Positions 35,500 to 46,407 of a DNA stretch of 64,000 nt are shown in pieces. The DNA lies in contig CM060977.1 of the NCBI GenBank assembly GCA_030765065.1, forward strand, positions 98,845,795-98,909,794, read 5' to 3'. The notes beneath the pieces were generated by a model. The model was not told the origin of the DNA, did no database searches, and saw only the letters and a list, made by a program, of their open reading frames with translations. This DNA is from Deroplatys truncata. Lineage: Eukaryota > Arthropoda > Insecta > Mantodea > Mantidae. Made by a program: the position numbers and the translations under genes. The stretch's first letter is position 1. Each line of letters opens with the position of its first letter.

Positions 35500-35640
35500 A
35501 AATACACACAAACACATACGCATAAACGGACCTTTTTTTTAAAAATACATTTTCAAAACTTGTATTTCGGTGAAATATCAGTATGGAACTTTTTAGTTTA
35601 ATGCAATACTTCCTCTGTACTTACTGTCGCTGACAAAATC
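35500..35640 (+). mobile_element. Family H fragment, 3' end
   Basis: From a CA-rich stretch (ATACACACAAACACATACGC) to the degenerate end at TTACTGTCGC. Forward orientation. Confidence 0.6.
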
Positions 35641-36183
35641 ATATAGGGAACTTTAGGTTGGTACCTTTTCGTAGATAACAGCTTAGTCGCCCTTTTCTCT
35701 CTCTACAGTTTCTGGTTACTTATTTTCTCCAAGAGAGTCGACAAAAGAATCCAGCTCTTCAAAACAGCTGGTACCGCTCTCTACTATTGGAAACCACATG
35801 TATAAAAACTTCTTTCATAGGGTAACTGGATGCTCTTTCACACCACATTTCAAACTGCACTTCTCTAGTAGCTTTTTAAGGAAAATTCGCATCTCATTCA
35901 AGCAAAGGAGTCGATAGAGAAAATAAAACGTGGCAATTCTATGCACTTTTCCTATTTCACACCATATATATACTTATGGATTCAAAATGAATGGAAGTAG
36001 TGGTTGTGCTTCGGTACATCCTGAGCACACAATTTCATACAGTCTTCCGAATTACCGCACTATATTCTCCTGTGAGCTTCTTGCCTTAAGTTGTGGCCTG
36101 GAATACATAATGAGAATTGAACATCGCTGTTATATCATATCCATAGACTACACGAGCTCAATATCTAAATTCTAGCTTTTCCT
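35641..36183. other. No gene recognised
   Basis: An 81-codon frame (35930-36175) has no motif. Nothing else supported. Confidence 0.45.
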
Positions 36184-36730
36184 TTTACTTTCTCTGCTAC
36201 TTATAGTAAGTAGGGGAAGTATTGCATTCCACCCAAAAATTTGATACCGAGATTTCACAGGAAATACATATTTTGAGGCATACTGAAACCAAATAAAGCA
36301 TTTATGGAAACATGTTCCGTGTGTATGTCTGTGTGTCTGTCTGTGAATAGCATAAATCAAAAATAAATACCAACTTTGGTATTTAGGTTCAATATCTTCT
36401 AAAGATGCCATACGAAGATCTTCAACAAAGTCCCCTTCACCAAACCCTTATAATGGTGCATTTTTCAAATATTTGATTTTCTAAAAAATGGCTCAACGAT
36501 TTTGATGAAAATACCATATATTAAAGATATTTACATGACAAAATGTATATCTTTAATTTTCTGGGAATAGCCTATGAAGTCCTCTTTATTCGGAGGATTT
36601 TGCATAATCTTATATAACTGGTAAACGTTAAGCAATAGATGAAAACCTACTACACAGAAAATGCAGATCTCCTTAAAACATATAATTTATTTAAGACAAG
36701 CTTTTTGATGTGTAAGCCTTTCCTGGGATA
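36184..36730 (-). mobile_element. Family H copy, B-type, 3' part
   Basis: Starts CCTTTTACTTTCTCTGCTAC and follows the family down to CCTTTCCTGGGATA (36717-36730). There an LTR element begins; the copy resumes at 37741. Confidence 0.88.
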
Positions 36731-37560
36731 TGACGCAGTAATTTGTGTCACAAATTATGTAAATGTAAAGAGTGATTATAGTGCGAATATGCATTATTGT
36801 GTGACATTGATTTGAGATGTTTGTTGATTGTAATTATTGTTGAGAAGTGGGTTTATACGGCCTTACTGAAACTGACAATAATAGCGTGCAATAATGCAGC
36901 GAGGGGGTGAGCTGTTTATCATTATTAGAGACGAGCAAATGACGTAATATTGGCGCGTTTTTCTTAGAATTTGCTGGAACATTTTTCCCTAGAGCATATG
37001 TGTTCATAATTTTCATTAGATATAAATATAGACGCTAATGTTGCGCGTTTTATTAACCAATAGCAGCTCGGTTATAATCTTTAGGCATATCGAGGTGAAG
37101 GAGTATAAAAAGAACTAAGTCAGAGGTAGATCCCTCCCAGTCCATCGGAAACATTTGCGCATTACACGTCGCTGAATTCAACGAAAGCAGTCATGGTGAA
37201 TACAGAGCATAGTTTATCGATTCGCAGGTTACGCGTAGCAAAGTTCTGAAAAATCTCAAGTGTCGTAAAGTTAATTACACAAAAAGTTGAAGTTCGCGAA
37301 TTAATAATGGGCAGTAAAGAAGTTATTATAACAGTTTCAGTTTGGCGAGTGTCAAGATTAATATGTGAAGGTGCATAATGTGTTACGACAATAAAAGTAT
37401 AAAACAAATTCTTTTATCAGTGTTATCTTTGGATAAAAACTCCTTTCCGTTTACACACCTTGATTAAGAGATTTGCTTGACCGAGAGATCATAGCTAGCC
37501 GGAGGACAGTGAATACAATAAAAGGCGCTCAGTAAAAGATAACACGAAGTTACCGCGACA
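36731..37560 (+). mobile_element. Long terminal repeat, LTR retrotransposon
   Basis: An 830-bp LTR starting TGACGCAGTAATT and ending TTACCGCGACA. It is homologous to the solo LTR at 60108-60861 throughout, with shared blocks such as AACCAATAGCAGCTC, AACAAATTCTTTTATCAGTG and ATAGCTAGCCGGAGGACA. Promoter-like order: CCAAT at 37057-37061, TATAAAA at 37104-37110, AATAAA at 37390-37395. It interrupts a family H copy at GGATA. Confidence 0.85.
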
Positions 37561-37738
37561 AATTGTCTTTTATACGTGCGGCAAATAAACAGTAGCATTC
37601 TTTCAAACAAACACTAATACCATCGCAAATTGGCTACCAGAACGTGGAACTAACAAACTTAACAAGAATACCGCCGCATATTTGGCTCCCAAACGTGGGG
37701 AAAAACACAAGTAAACACAAATACATTAATAACCGTCA
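37561..37738 (+). mobile_element. Leader of the LTR retrotransposon with PBS-like motifs
   Basis: Sequence absent from the solo LTR. Two related motifs occur: TGGCTACCAGAACGTGG (37631-37647) and TGGCTCCCAAACGTGGGG (37683-37700). The second closely resembles the lysine-tRNA type primer binding site known from retroelements (TGGCGCCCAACGTGGGG). A PBS normally abuts the LTR, whereas these are 70 and 122 bases away, so the role is uncertain. No gag or pol frame follows; family H resumes at once. Confidence 0.5.
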
Positions 37739-37740
37739 CA

Positions 37741-38042
37741 GATTGAAAGATTCGAATTGCTCATTTCTGGGTCATTCTCTTAAAAGTCCTTTGAACATTC
37801 AGTTGCTTCTCGTGATTGTATGGAGACAGTACAGATTATTAAAGCCAGCATATAGCGCCAGTTCTTAAACATTTGACTATCGCTGTTGTCTTGTATCTAT
37901 AATGAGATGTGTAATGTAGCTATTTCTGAAAAAGTTTATTTTGATTAAAATGCATCAGATAGAAAAATAAGCTTTAGTAAGAAAAAATTGTATACCCAAT
38001 AATATAAAGGAGCGAGAAAGTCATGTGAATGTATTACATCAG
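37741..38042 (-). mobile_element. Family H copy, B-type, 5' part
   Basis: Continues the copy begun at 36184, with GATTCGAATTGCTCATTTCT, the B-type block CTATCGCTGTTGTCTTGTAT, and the end GAGAAAGTCATGTGAATGTA then TTACATCAG. Confidence 0.87.
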
Positions 38043-38044
38043 TT

Positions 38045-38515
38045 GTTTTAAACTCAAGGAGCAGGGCAGTATTTAAGCTTGCGGCCAGAGGCCTATTGTG
38101 CCGTTTGCAACCTTCGGGAGGAAGAGATGAGCTGAAAGATCCGAAGGATGGTTACCCGAACCAAGTAGCCACAGGTGCCGATATTGCGGAGAATATCGGC
38201 AACTTCAGACACCCCCTAGCGCTCCTCCTGACGAACAGGTCCGAACTGCCCTGAAGAGGAGGAGGAACAGACACCGAGCGCATATCCACCGCGCACCACA
38301 CATCACCAAACTACCCAGTTAAGCTCTGCACCCCGAAAGGTGACATAAAATGAAATGATGGGGAATGAGGGAGGCGGAAAATTTCGTGGTATATAATAAA
38401 ACCACCCCAGTATTCGCCTGGCGACAAGGGAAAACCGAGAAAAACCCAAGTCAGAGTGAGGGATCGCTGTGAATCGAATCCGGGACCTCCCGAAGGCGAT
38501 CGCTCGGTACTCTCC
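38045..38515 (-). mobile_element. Long tRNA-derived SINE, family S2
   Basis: Minus-strand copy with head at 38515 and B box as the complement of GAATCGAATCCGGG (38471-38484). The core is the complement of ATTCGCCTGGCGACAAGGG (38413-38431). The body is GC-rich. It starts 3 bases after the 5' end of the H copy. Confidence 0.8.
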
Positions 38516-38734
38516 TCTTCAACAGAAGTTTTATTTATTGCATAAAACTTTACTGCTGTATAATATAATGAAAGAACTGTAATGAGCGTGTGATACTGGC
38601 ATGGGTACCATCCCACATAGGCATTTCCGGAGATGAGAAAGCTTTTAAAGCACTAATAACAAGGCACTCTCCTAGCCTGGTCGATCTCAAGGTTCGGCAT
38701 CATGACTTCCAAAATGTCCTATAAAAGTATAAAA

Positions 38735-39529
38735 TATAGGGTAGTTAAATTATATTCGAACCCACTCGCGGCCTCTCTCCACTGCACGAGACAGCCGGCA
38801 GTCGCCGGACTAAACTCCTTGCCTTATAATAGATGCTGGAAATGTTGACCTTCTGCTCTCAAACAGGCAGCATATATTGTGTAAATATTCTCGCTCACTC
38901 TCCAAAGCTCAGCAATAGGACTTCTTGTGATTTCTTACACAACGTTTTCTCTAAGTTCCTGTAGTGTGCGAAGATTGGAACAATACACTTTGTCTTTTAA
39001 AGAACCCATAAATAAAAATCACATCTTGTTAGGTCAGGAGAACGAGGGAACCACAAATCAACACTAATTATCCTGTCATCAAACACCTCTTATCGCATGT
39101 AATGATTCGGCAGCCGTATGTGCTGTTGCAGAATCCTGCTGGAATCAACCATAATATTTCTCTTCTTCTGTTAAGCGATTGCAAAATGGCCTCAGAATTA
39201 ACCTCTGATATCGCTCTGCATTTATTGTTTCATCAAAGAATATGGGCCCTATTATTCTAGCACTTATCGCACACCACACTCCAATTTTCTGATCACAATG
39301 TGGCGTTTCATCACAAGAATTCCTGTTTCTGAGCTTCGGAGAGTGAGCGAGAATATTTACACGAGATAAATTGCCAGTTTGAGAGTAGAAGGTCAACATT
39401 TCGACTATCTATTTTAAGGTAAGGATTTTAGTCCGCCTCTGGCGGCGTAAGTTTCCCGGTGACTGCCGGCTGTTTCGTGCAGTAGAGAGAGGCCGCAACT
39501 GGGTTCGAATATAATTGAACTACCCTATA
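38735..39529 (-). mobile_element. Tc1-like remnant with TIRs of about 200 bp
   Basis: The outer ends read TATAGGGTAGTTAAATTATA (38735-38754) and, complementing 39510-39529, TATAGGGTAGTTCAATTATA. Pairing continues over about 200 bases on each side, through ATGTTGACCTTCT and TATTCTCGCTCACTCTCC. TA borders fit Tc1/mariner. Between the TIRs is a piece of transposase. Total 795 bp. Confidence 0.88.
38935..39399 (-). pseudogene. Tc1-like DDE_3 transposase, core fragment
   Basis: The frame from 39399 reads NRNSCDETPHCDQKIGVWCA, followed by ISARIIGPIFFDETIN, then NRLTEEEKYYG. Decayed sequence follows with QQDSATAHTA and a WFPRSPDLTRCDFYLW block (about 39030-38990). This is the central part of an insect Tc1-like family whose members read GVWCAISARRIIGPIFF. 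It holds the second and third catalytic regions only. The DNA-binding half is missing. Confidence 0.82.
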
Positions 39530-41860
39530 TATAGGCAATGGAAGTTATACTGGAATTTTACATCCAAGCAAACTAAACGCTGTAAGTTCCAATCCTAGCT
39601 TCAGTTACCAGATAAACATCTAATTCGTCGTGATCAGGTACCTCTCACCAGGCTACGTACTAGACATACTACAACTACCCATTCATATATGGTTGCAAAA
39701 GCTTGTCAGCTTACATGTAAGCACTGTCACTCCATTCTCACCTTCCTACAATGTTCATCGGCTTCATTGTGGGTTCCTTCTAATATCTCGGTGGCCAGTC
39801 TGCCATAACATGTGGTTTGTAAAGTAAACAAAATTGTACAATTTTATGTAATAAAAGCTGTACTTTCTTTCAAAATATAGTAATTTTTAAAATTTATCGT
39901 AGTCGCTTTATGCCTTCAATGTTTAAGCGACAATAATGCATTTTAAAGTAAATAGCAAATGTCAAACATGGTTATTTTCTTAAAATACTCCTAATTTTCT
40001 TTTCAAGGCAATGCACCTATCGAAAATCTAAACAACCCTAGTTTTCTTCTATTAATTTGACCTTTTCATCGTATACTCAGAACAAAAAACATATAGTACA
40101 CACAAAATTATGTAAAACCAATCTTAAGGTATTGTTTTGTTGATAATTATTTTTTGATATGCAAATATGAAATGCTACTTGAATCCTATAGCATATCGTA
40201 TGGAGCCCAAATTTTTAATTTGAGCTTAGTATATAAACTTAAAGAAACTTCTGAACAAGTATTTCTTAATGTTAATTCGTTTAAGAGGAAAATAATTTAG
40301 CACATATTACTGAATTGTTCAAGTGTTTTAGTGCGAGTTATGGAAAATAATTAATTTTAGCTGAACTACTTAATACTTTAACTACTGCATAAAAATGTTT
40401 AAATAACCCAATTTCTGAAGCTCTTCCAAACATTTCAAGCTAGTATGTTATAAAGTATGATCCATGAATAGCGAAAAATGCTGGAATTAAAGAAGTTGAG
40501 AAAAATGGAGTTTAAAATTCAACGCGGTATTTTACCTAAATCACACAGGACCAATTAAATAGGTATAATTGTGTCTTTAAATTGTTGACATTGGACAACA
40601 ATTGTGAGGCATTAAGTACAATTATAATAAAATTTTTAAAAATCGAAAATTTTCACGTCTTTACCACATTTCACTGATACATTGCCTTTAAGAGTTTTCA
40701 AGTTAAGTTTCAAAAATCAACTTCACTGTCCTAAACTTTTCCAATCAATCACATATAAACAGCAGCATCTTTTATATTCCCGAATGATTTTTCAATCGTA
40801 GCGCACAAATTGCCATATAATTTGTTTTTCTGCTGGTTTCAGTTACAAAGAAGGCACTTTATATATGATTTAAATTTATATTCATGCCTAATTTCTGGCC
40901 GGCGTATGAGAGATGGAGCTCGAATGGGTACTTCCATGAGTGTTTGGAACAGTTAGGCATTGTTCACAACATGTATATTTTAGTAGTAGTTATGATGGGG
41001 AACACAACTATAATCACAACAATCATTTATATACGATATTTTAAATTTTACAGATGTTTCAGAGTGTTTCAACAGTAAATATTTGTAACCAAAACACACT
41101 TTATTGATTTATGGTTCTCAAGTGGAGTATAACTAAAACTTGTTACAATGCCACGCTTACTGCAGCGCTCAGTGGCAGAAGGTTAGCTTACTGTTATTGA
41201 TGTAAGTTCAAATCTCCCTAGGACTACTTAAGTATTCCTTACCCTTTCATTTTAAATACATTGGCAACCATGAATTGGGACTTGAAAAGTGACTTAAAAA
41301 ATTAAACTACTCAAGAGACCGACCACTTTTTGTTTGACCGAGTGTAAATAAAGGATTTCCAGTAAATTAATGAAAATCTACGTGTCAAACGATTTGAAGG
41401 CACAATCGGTATATGAAGAAAATCTCCAAAATTTTAATTTCAAAACGAAAATAATTTAAATGCCAAACCTTTATCTTCTTATACATAGAGATAAACATTC
41501 ACTATAACAAGTGTGAAAATCAATTTTTAAAGTTATAGTGTATTAATTTTTTGGTGCGGGTTTGCTTCCTTAATATGAATCTTCAGAAGCTCAAGGTCCG
41601 CGTTCAAAACCGGCTGCGGACGATTAATTTTTTCTGACGAATGTTGAAGAATGTTTGCTAAAGTAATCAGAGTAATTTCACAAGTTTATGACAGTAGTTT
41701 TTTTAGAATTAACTAATGCTCATTCAGAATGTATATAAAAGCCTAAATTTTACATTTCGCATCATACTAATATAATAAAGGTTTGAATGATTTTAGTTAA
41801 ACCTATACGATTTTAGTACATCCACTATGCAGTCCCGTTTAGAAAACACACAGAAATATT
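39530..41860. other. No gene recognised
   Basis: The longest stretch of the window free of recognised elements; strongly AT-rich. Weak tRNA-like boxes (GTTCAAATCTCC at 41207-41218; GTTCAAAACCGG at 41604-41615) may mark worn SINE heads. No protein motif seen. Confidence 0.5.
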
Positions 41861-42279
41861 TTAATATATAACAGTCACATGGTTGTTGTGCTCAACATGA
41901 ATAACCCGCTTCCACACTCCAGGGAGACGATGGATGCCATCCACAGCATCTCGTTGCACTAATGTTCGAACAGACTGTTCTACTGCTGCCTGTCTGGTTC
42001 TAAAGTGAACTCCTCTAAGTAGTAAATTCACTTTCGCTGAAGGGTCAAAATCACATGGGCTCATATCTGGGGAGTATGGAGGATGCTTCAGAATTTCCCA
42101 GTTCCACCTGCGAAATGAATTAACCACAGGAGCAGCTATATGTGAGCGAGCACCATCATGTAGCACAATAGGATAATAATTCAGGAGATTTGGACGTTTA
42201 TGACGCACAGCTGGTCGTAAATGGTGTTCCAGAAAGAAACTATAATAAGCGCCATTCTCACGATTTCCGCAGGAACTGA

Positions 42280-42921
42280 ATGAATGATAAGGAGACCGTC
42301 AAAATCATAAGTAACTATGAACATGACCTTAAGTGGATCCTGTTCTTGCCGATAAGGCTGATGCAGGGGGATAACTCCAAACTACGATCCAAATGTTATA
42401 AATACCAGCGAGAAAACCTGTCTCCTAAGTTTTGGGCAGCTGATTTGGAAAGGGATTTGACGAGAATAGGAATGGGGTCAGTATGGTTAAGAGCTGAAAC
42501 AAATGTCAAAAACATATGGAAGGGTGTTAAAAGAAGACTAAGAGACATCAACCAACAGGAAATAGAATCGGATTGTAAAATTAAACCTTCTCTAAGTATA
42601 GCAAATGAAATAAAATTGAACTGGGGTAAAGAGACATATATGCTTAATTTAGGAAGAAAGGAAAGAACAGGAATGGCATGGTTTAGACTGGGGGGCGGGA
42701 GGGCACAGAAAATGACTGACGATTCTGGCAGGAGAATCTGCCCATTCTGTGATATTTACTGGGTACATATTTTGGCGGAATGTGCACAGTGGGAGAACCA
42801 GCGAACGATTAAACTCAAAGAAAAATTCTTAAGTCCCTCAAGAAAGAGATTAGCATGTTGGGATCTACTGGTTGACTTTTTGGCTAAAGTGCGCGAAGCT
42901 AGGTCAAATTTGTTGAGTTAG
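42280..42921 (+). pseudogene. C-terminal end of a non-LTR polyprotein, 213 codons open
   Basis: The frame is open for 213 codons. It carries NWGKETYMLNLGRKERTGMA at about residues 109-128, a W-F-R-L stretch, and a CCHC-like motif CPFCDIYWVHILAEC (about residues 157-171) of the kind found at the C-terminus of non-LTR ORF2 proteins. The end is LACWDLLVDFLAKVREARSN. It is homologous to the minus-strand remnant at 7285-8150. No reverse transcriptase or endonuclease domain is included, so it is a 5' truncated copy. The open frame suggests a fairly recent insertion. The ATG at 42280 lies at the junction and is not a natural start. Confidence 0.78.
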
Positions 42922-43110
42922 ACAAAGGTAATTTATCTCTATTTCCCTTTTTCTTGATCCTTGTGTTTTTCTTCTCTGTTTTTATTTTATCACCTTATTG
43001 TATCTTAAACATGTATGTACGGTCAATGACCCATGCACTAAATACTTGTGTAATAACTTCAATAATTTGAAACCAATAAATATACCTTACTATCTATCTA
43101 CTTACTGGCC
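42280..43110 (+). mobile_element. Non-LTR retrotransposon, 5' truncated
   Basis: Only the C-terminal coding end and a 3' UTR of about 190 bases are present. The element ends in a short tetranucleotide tail (TATCTATCTAC at 43093-43103), typical for several non-LTR clades lacking poly(A). Its borders with the mariner sequence are near 42280 and 43110. Part of the mariner coding sequence is missing at the site, so target loss accompanied or followed insertion. Confidence 0.75.
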
Positions 43111-43656
43111 GTGGAGTTGTGCCACCACTCATTTGATTCTCTCTTCAATTTTGGTTGGTAGCATCTAATCCAGGTTGCATCTAAAGTTATGATACATCGA
43201 AGGAAACGCTCGTCTTTACGTCCTTAGGGTTCTAAGTGAAATCTCGCTGTTTCCATTCTCTGCCACATGTTTTCCTCTTCAAGATTGTATGGAACCCATC
43301 CAGCGCAGATTTTCCTCATCTTTAACTTCTTCCTAAGTATATGAAGAATCGTACCAGGAGCAATTCTAACTTCCTTTGCTAGTTCAATACAAGTCCAACA
43401 AAAATGTTGTGGGAAAAATGTTAAGTTGACTCTACAAATATTGTGAAAAACTGACTTTTTAGTGTTCTTCCAGAAGTATTCAAACAGCATTCACTTGCTA
43501 ATTGCGGTCTGCCTGCTCCACGTTTTTTATGAATGTCTTCCCTATCTCTGCGCGCCCACCTAGCCACGGTACGATATGGTAAGGTCTCTCTACCACAAGC
43601 TTCCAGTAATGGCATGGTATTGTAGAGCATCCTTGCCTCTTGCAATCTGAATTTTT

Positions 43657-44510
43657 ACTTTCTCTACTACGTATAGTAAGTAGGGGAAGTATTGCATTCC
43701 ACCCAAAAATTCGATACCGAGATTTCACCGGAAATATATGTTTTGAGACCCCCTGAATCCAGAAAAAGCATTTTTGGAAACATGTCCGTGTGTGTCTGTG
43801 TGTCTGTCTGTGAACAGCATAACTCAGAAACGAACAGTCAGATAAACACCAAACTTGGTATTTAGGTTCAGTATCTTCCAGAGATGCGACAAGAAGGTTT
43901 TCAAGAAAATCCCCCCACCCCAGATTACCCTTTACATGGAACATTTTTCGAAAATTTTAATTTCCTCAAAAATGGCTCTAAAAATTTTGATTAAAGTTTC
44001 ACATGTTTAAGACAATTTCGTGGCAAATGAAATGTATATCTCGAAGTTTCTGGGAATGTCTCCAAAAGTATTCTTCATTGTGAACGACTTTTGCATAGCT
44101 GGTAAACAATAAGACATAGACAAAATTTTACTACATAAAAATGTAGATCGCATTAAAACACACAATTTATGTATATACATTTTTGTTGTTGAGTGAACCA
44201 TTTTCGAGATATTGCTTGTTATTCCCTTAAATTTTTCAATACTTATCCTTTTTCTTAAATGGAAATTCGTTATTCATTTTTTTTCCTGGTAATGCAAAGA
44301 GAATGGAACACTCCACATAGCAACCAGCTGTTAAAATATTTGGCTATAGCTTAAAGCCTACCAATTCCCCTTGCATCTACAAGAAAATTAGCAATAAGAT
44401 TAACATCTCGATATCTCGATTAACATGAAGCATATGGAGAATAAGCGTTTGTAAAAATAGTTTGTACAAGAGTAGAGAAAGTCATATGAATGTAACACAT
44501 CAGATTTTTC
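43657..44510 (-). mobile_element. Family H copy, A-type, full length
   Basis: Starts ACTTTCTCTACTACGTATAG and ends GAGAAAGTCATATGAATGTA, then ACACATCAG. ATTTTT flanks both ends. It abuts the N-terminal coding end of the mariner remnant. Very close to the copies at 45290, 49921 and 56530, so young. Confidence 0.93.
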
Positions 44511-45119
44511 ATTTTAATTTTATCTCGTATTTACTAAACGTTTTAGGGCACTACAGATAACAGTCTACAGATAACTCACTACAAATATCTTATAAATAAG
44601 ATTACTGTCTTCAAGCTCACAGATAATACACATCAGATGCTCTTTTTTATCATTCTTATCAGCTTGCATTATATACCGCTAATAGCGCTACATACAAACA
44701 TTGTTGCTACTGATTATTAGATGACTAATGTACATTAAACTCAATAAAGAATTCGCTGCTTTAAACTATTATATGTATACATTTATTTCGCATGGTTATA
44801 TTTACTTAATTAGAAGTTTGTGATAATGTGAACATTTAAACCTCATAATTCTCTTAAACGACTTCATACAACAGGATTTAGGTTTCAAAGCGTTGGGTAT
44901 CAGATTGCGTGAGCGGTGGAAGCAATCCAAAACGCTAACTCTTCTAAAAGCCTGGGGGTAAGTTGAAATATAACGAGGGGCTGAATTCGATCTTGAGAGT
45001 CACGGAGACTTCAGGAGTGCTTTCAGGTCACCAGTCATGGAGAATTTCAACCTTTTGGTATGAAAAAGAAAAATCCAGCACTATCGCTCAAATCTGATAG
45101 AACACATGAGTGAAAATTC
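44511..45119. other. No gene recognised
   Basis: AT-rich; no partner or motif. Confidence 0.5.
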
Positions 45120-45284
45120 TTTGCATTGCAGCCACATGACTTTCTCCACTAATTCTTCTTCAAACTATTCTTACAAACTCTTATTCTTCGATCCACTTCT
45201 CGTTAATCGAGATAAACTTCATTATACATTTTCACATTTCATTGTAGGTATAAGAAGAATACAGTAGGCTAAAGAGATAACGAT
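45120..45284 (+). mobile_element. Family H 5' end, C-type, truncated
   Basis: GCCACATGACTTTCTCCACT near the start and GGTATAAGAAGAATACAGTA at 45247. It is cut where the reverse-orientation copy begins at 45290. Confidence 0.65.
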
Positions 45285-45289
45285 ATCTT

Positions 45290-46204
45290 TTTACTTTCTC
45301 TACTACGTACAGTAAGTAGGGGAAGTATTGCATTCCACCCAAAAATTCGATACCGAGATTTCAACGGAAATACATGTTTTGAGACACACTGAATCCAAAA
45401 AAAGAATTTTTGGAAACATGTCAGTGTGTGTGTGTCTGTGTATCTGTCTGTCTGTGTGTGTGTGTCTGTCTGTGAACAGCATAACTCAGAAACGAACAGT
45501 CGGATAAACACCAAACTTGGTATTTAGGTTCAGTATCTTCCAGAGATGCGACACGAAGGTTTCCAAGAAAATCCCCCCACCCCAGATTACCCTTTACATG
45601 GAAGATTTTTCGAAAAGTTTAATTTTCTCAAAAATGGCTCTAACGATTTTGATTAAAATATCATATGTTTAAGATATTTTTATTGCAAATAAAATGTATA
45701 TCTTGAATTTCCTGGGAATGCCTCCAAAAGTATTCTTCATTGTGAACGACTTTTGCATAACTGGTAAACCATAAGAGATAGACAAAATTTTACTACACAC
45801 AAAATTTAGAACGCGTTAAAATACACAATTTATGTCATATACATTTTTTTTGTTGAGAGAACCATTTTCGAGATATTGCTTGTTATTCCCTTAAATTTTT
45901 CAATAATTTTCTCAAATGGGAATTCGTTATTCATTTTTTTTGTCTTGGATATGCAAAGAGTATTATTCTGTGGGAAAGGGAATGGTACTGCGCCTAACAG
46001 CCAGCTATTAAGAGATATGTATATGCTTAAAGGCTACTGTATTTCTATAATGCCCTTGTAAATATATATTCCCCTTACAGCTACAAGAAAATTAGCAATC
46101 TGCAAATGTTTATCTCGATAAGATGAAGTAAATGGAGAATAAGCGTTTGTAAAAATAGTTTGTACAAGAGTAGAGAAAGTCATGTGAGTGTAACACATCA
46201 GATT
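45290..46204 (-). mobile_element. Family H copy, A-type, full length
   Basis: Starts TTTTTACTTTCTCTACTACG and ends GAGAAAGTCATGTGAGTGTA, then ACACATCAGA. Carries a GT-rich tract (45422-45475) and the extra block (CAGCTATTAAGAGATATGTA at about 46003) shared with 25808-26704 and 49921-50854. Confidence 0.93.
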
Positions 46205-46252
46205 TTTTTCAAATATTTTGAAATTCCATACTCTTTGCCTGACGAGGAGGAA

Positions 46253-46407
46253 AAATCTGATGTGTTACATTCACATGACTTTCTCCACCTCTATCGCTTA
46301 TTTGTGGATATACAAATTAATCTTACGAAAGTTTATTTTCCTATCTATTTTATTTTAATCGAGATAAACATTTTCGCAGATATAGCTGCATTACACATTT
46401 CGTTATA
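46253..46407 (+). mobile_element. Family H copy, B-type, 5' part
   Basis: TCTGATGTGTTACATTCACA at 46256-46275, down to ACACATTTCGTTATA at 46407. There a TIR transposon is inserted; the remainder is at 47785. Confidence 0.88.

Larger units (their letters stand above)
41861..43645 (-). pseudogene. Mariner-like transposase split by a LINE
   Basis: From 43645 the minus strand reads YRTVARWARRDRE and KKRGAGRP (helix-turn-helix end). Next come a degenerate TCIELAKEVRIAPGTILHIL and a KMRKICAGWVPY block, METARFHLE, and IITLDATWIR with NEWWHNS. The usual first catalytic motif is DETW, and here it reads DATW. Then follows the insertion 42280-43110. Beyond it the frame resumes with EHHLRPAVRHKRPNLLNYYP, a VLHDGARSHIAAPVV block and HPPYSPDMSPCDF. 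It ends with a C-terminal part to 41861. The overall order equals an insect mariner family; stops, shifts and the LINE make it dead. Confidence 0.82.

Noticed and set aside
37162..37407. 81-codon minus-strand frame
   Set aside because: Falls inside the LTR, antisense to its promoter-polyA order, and is not conserved in the solo LTR at 60108.
43498..43944. 148-codon open frame, with a similar 111-codon frame at 50572-50907 sharing a long peptide
   Set aside because: Both lie in young, near-identical family H copies. The shared peptide follows from DNA identity, contains the CA microsatellite as a His-Thr run, and older copies carry frame breaks. Not a protein family.
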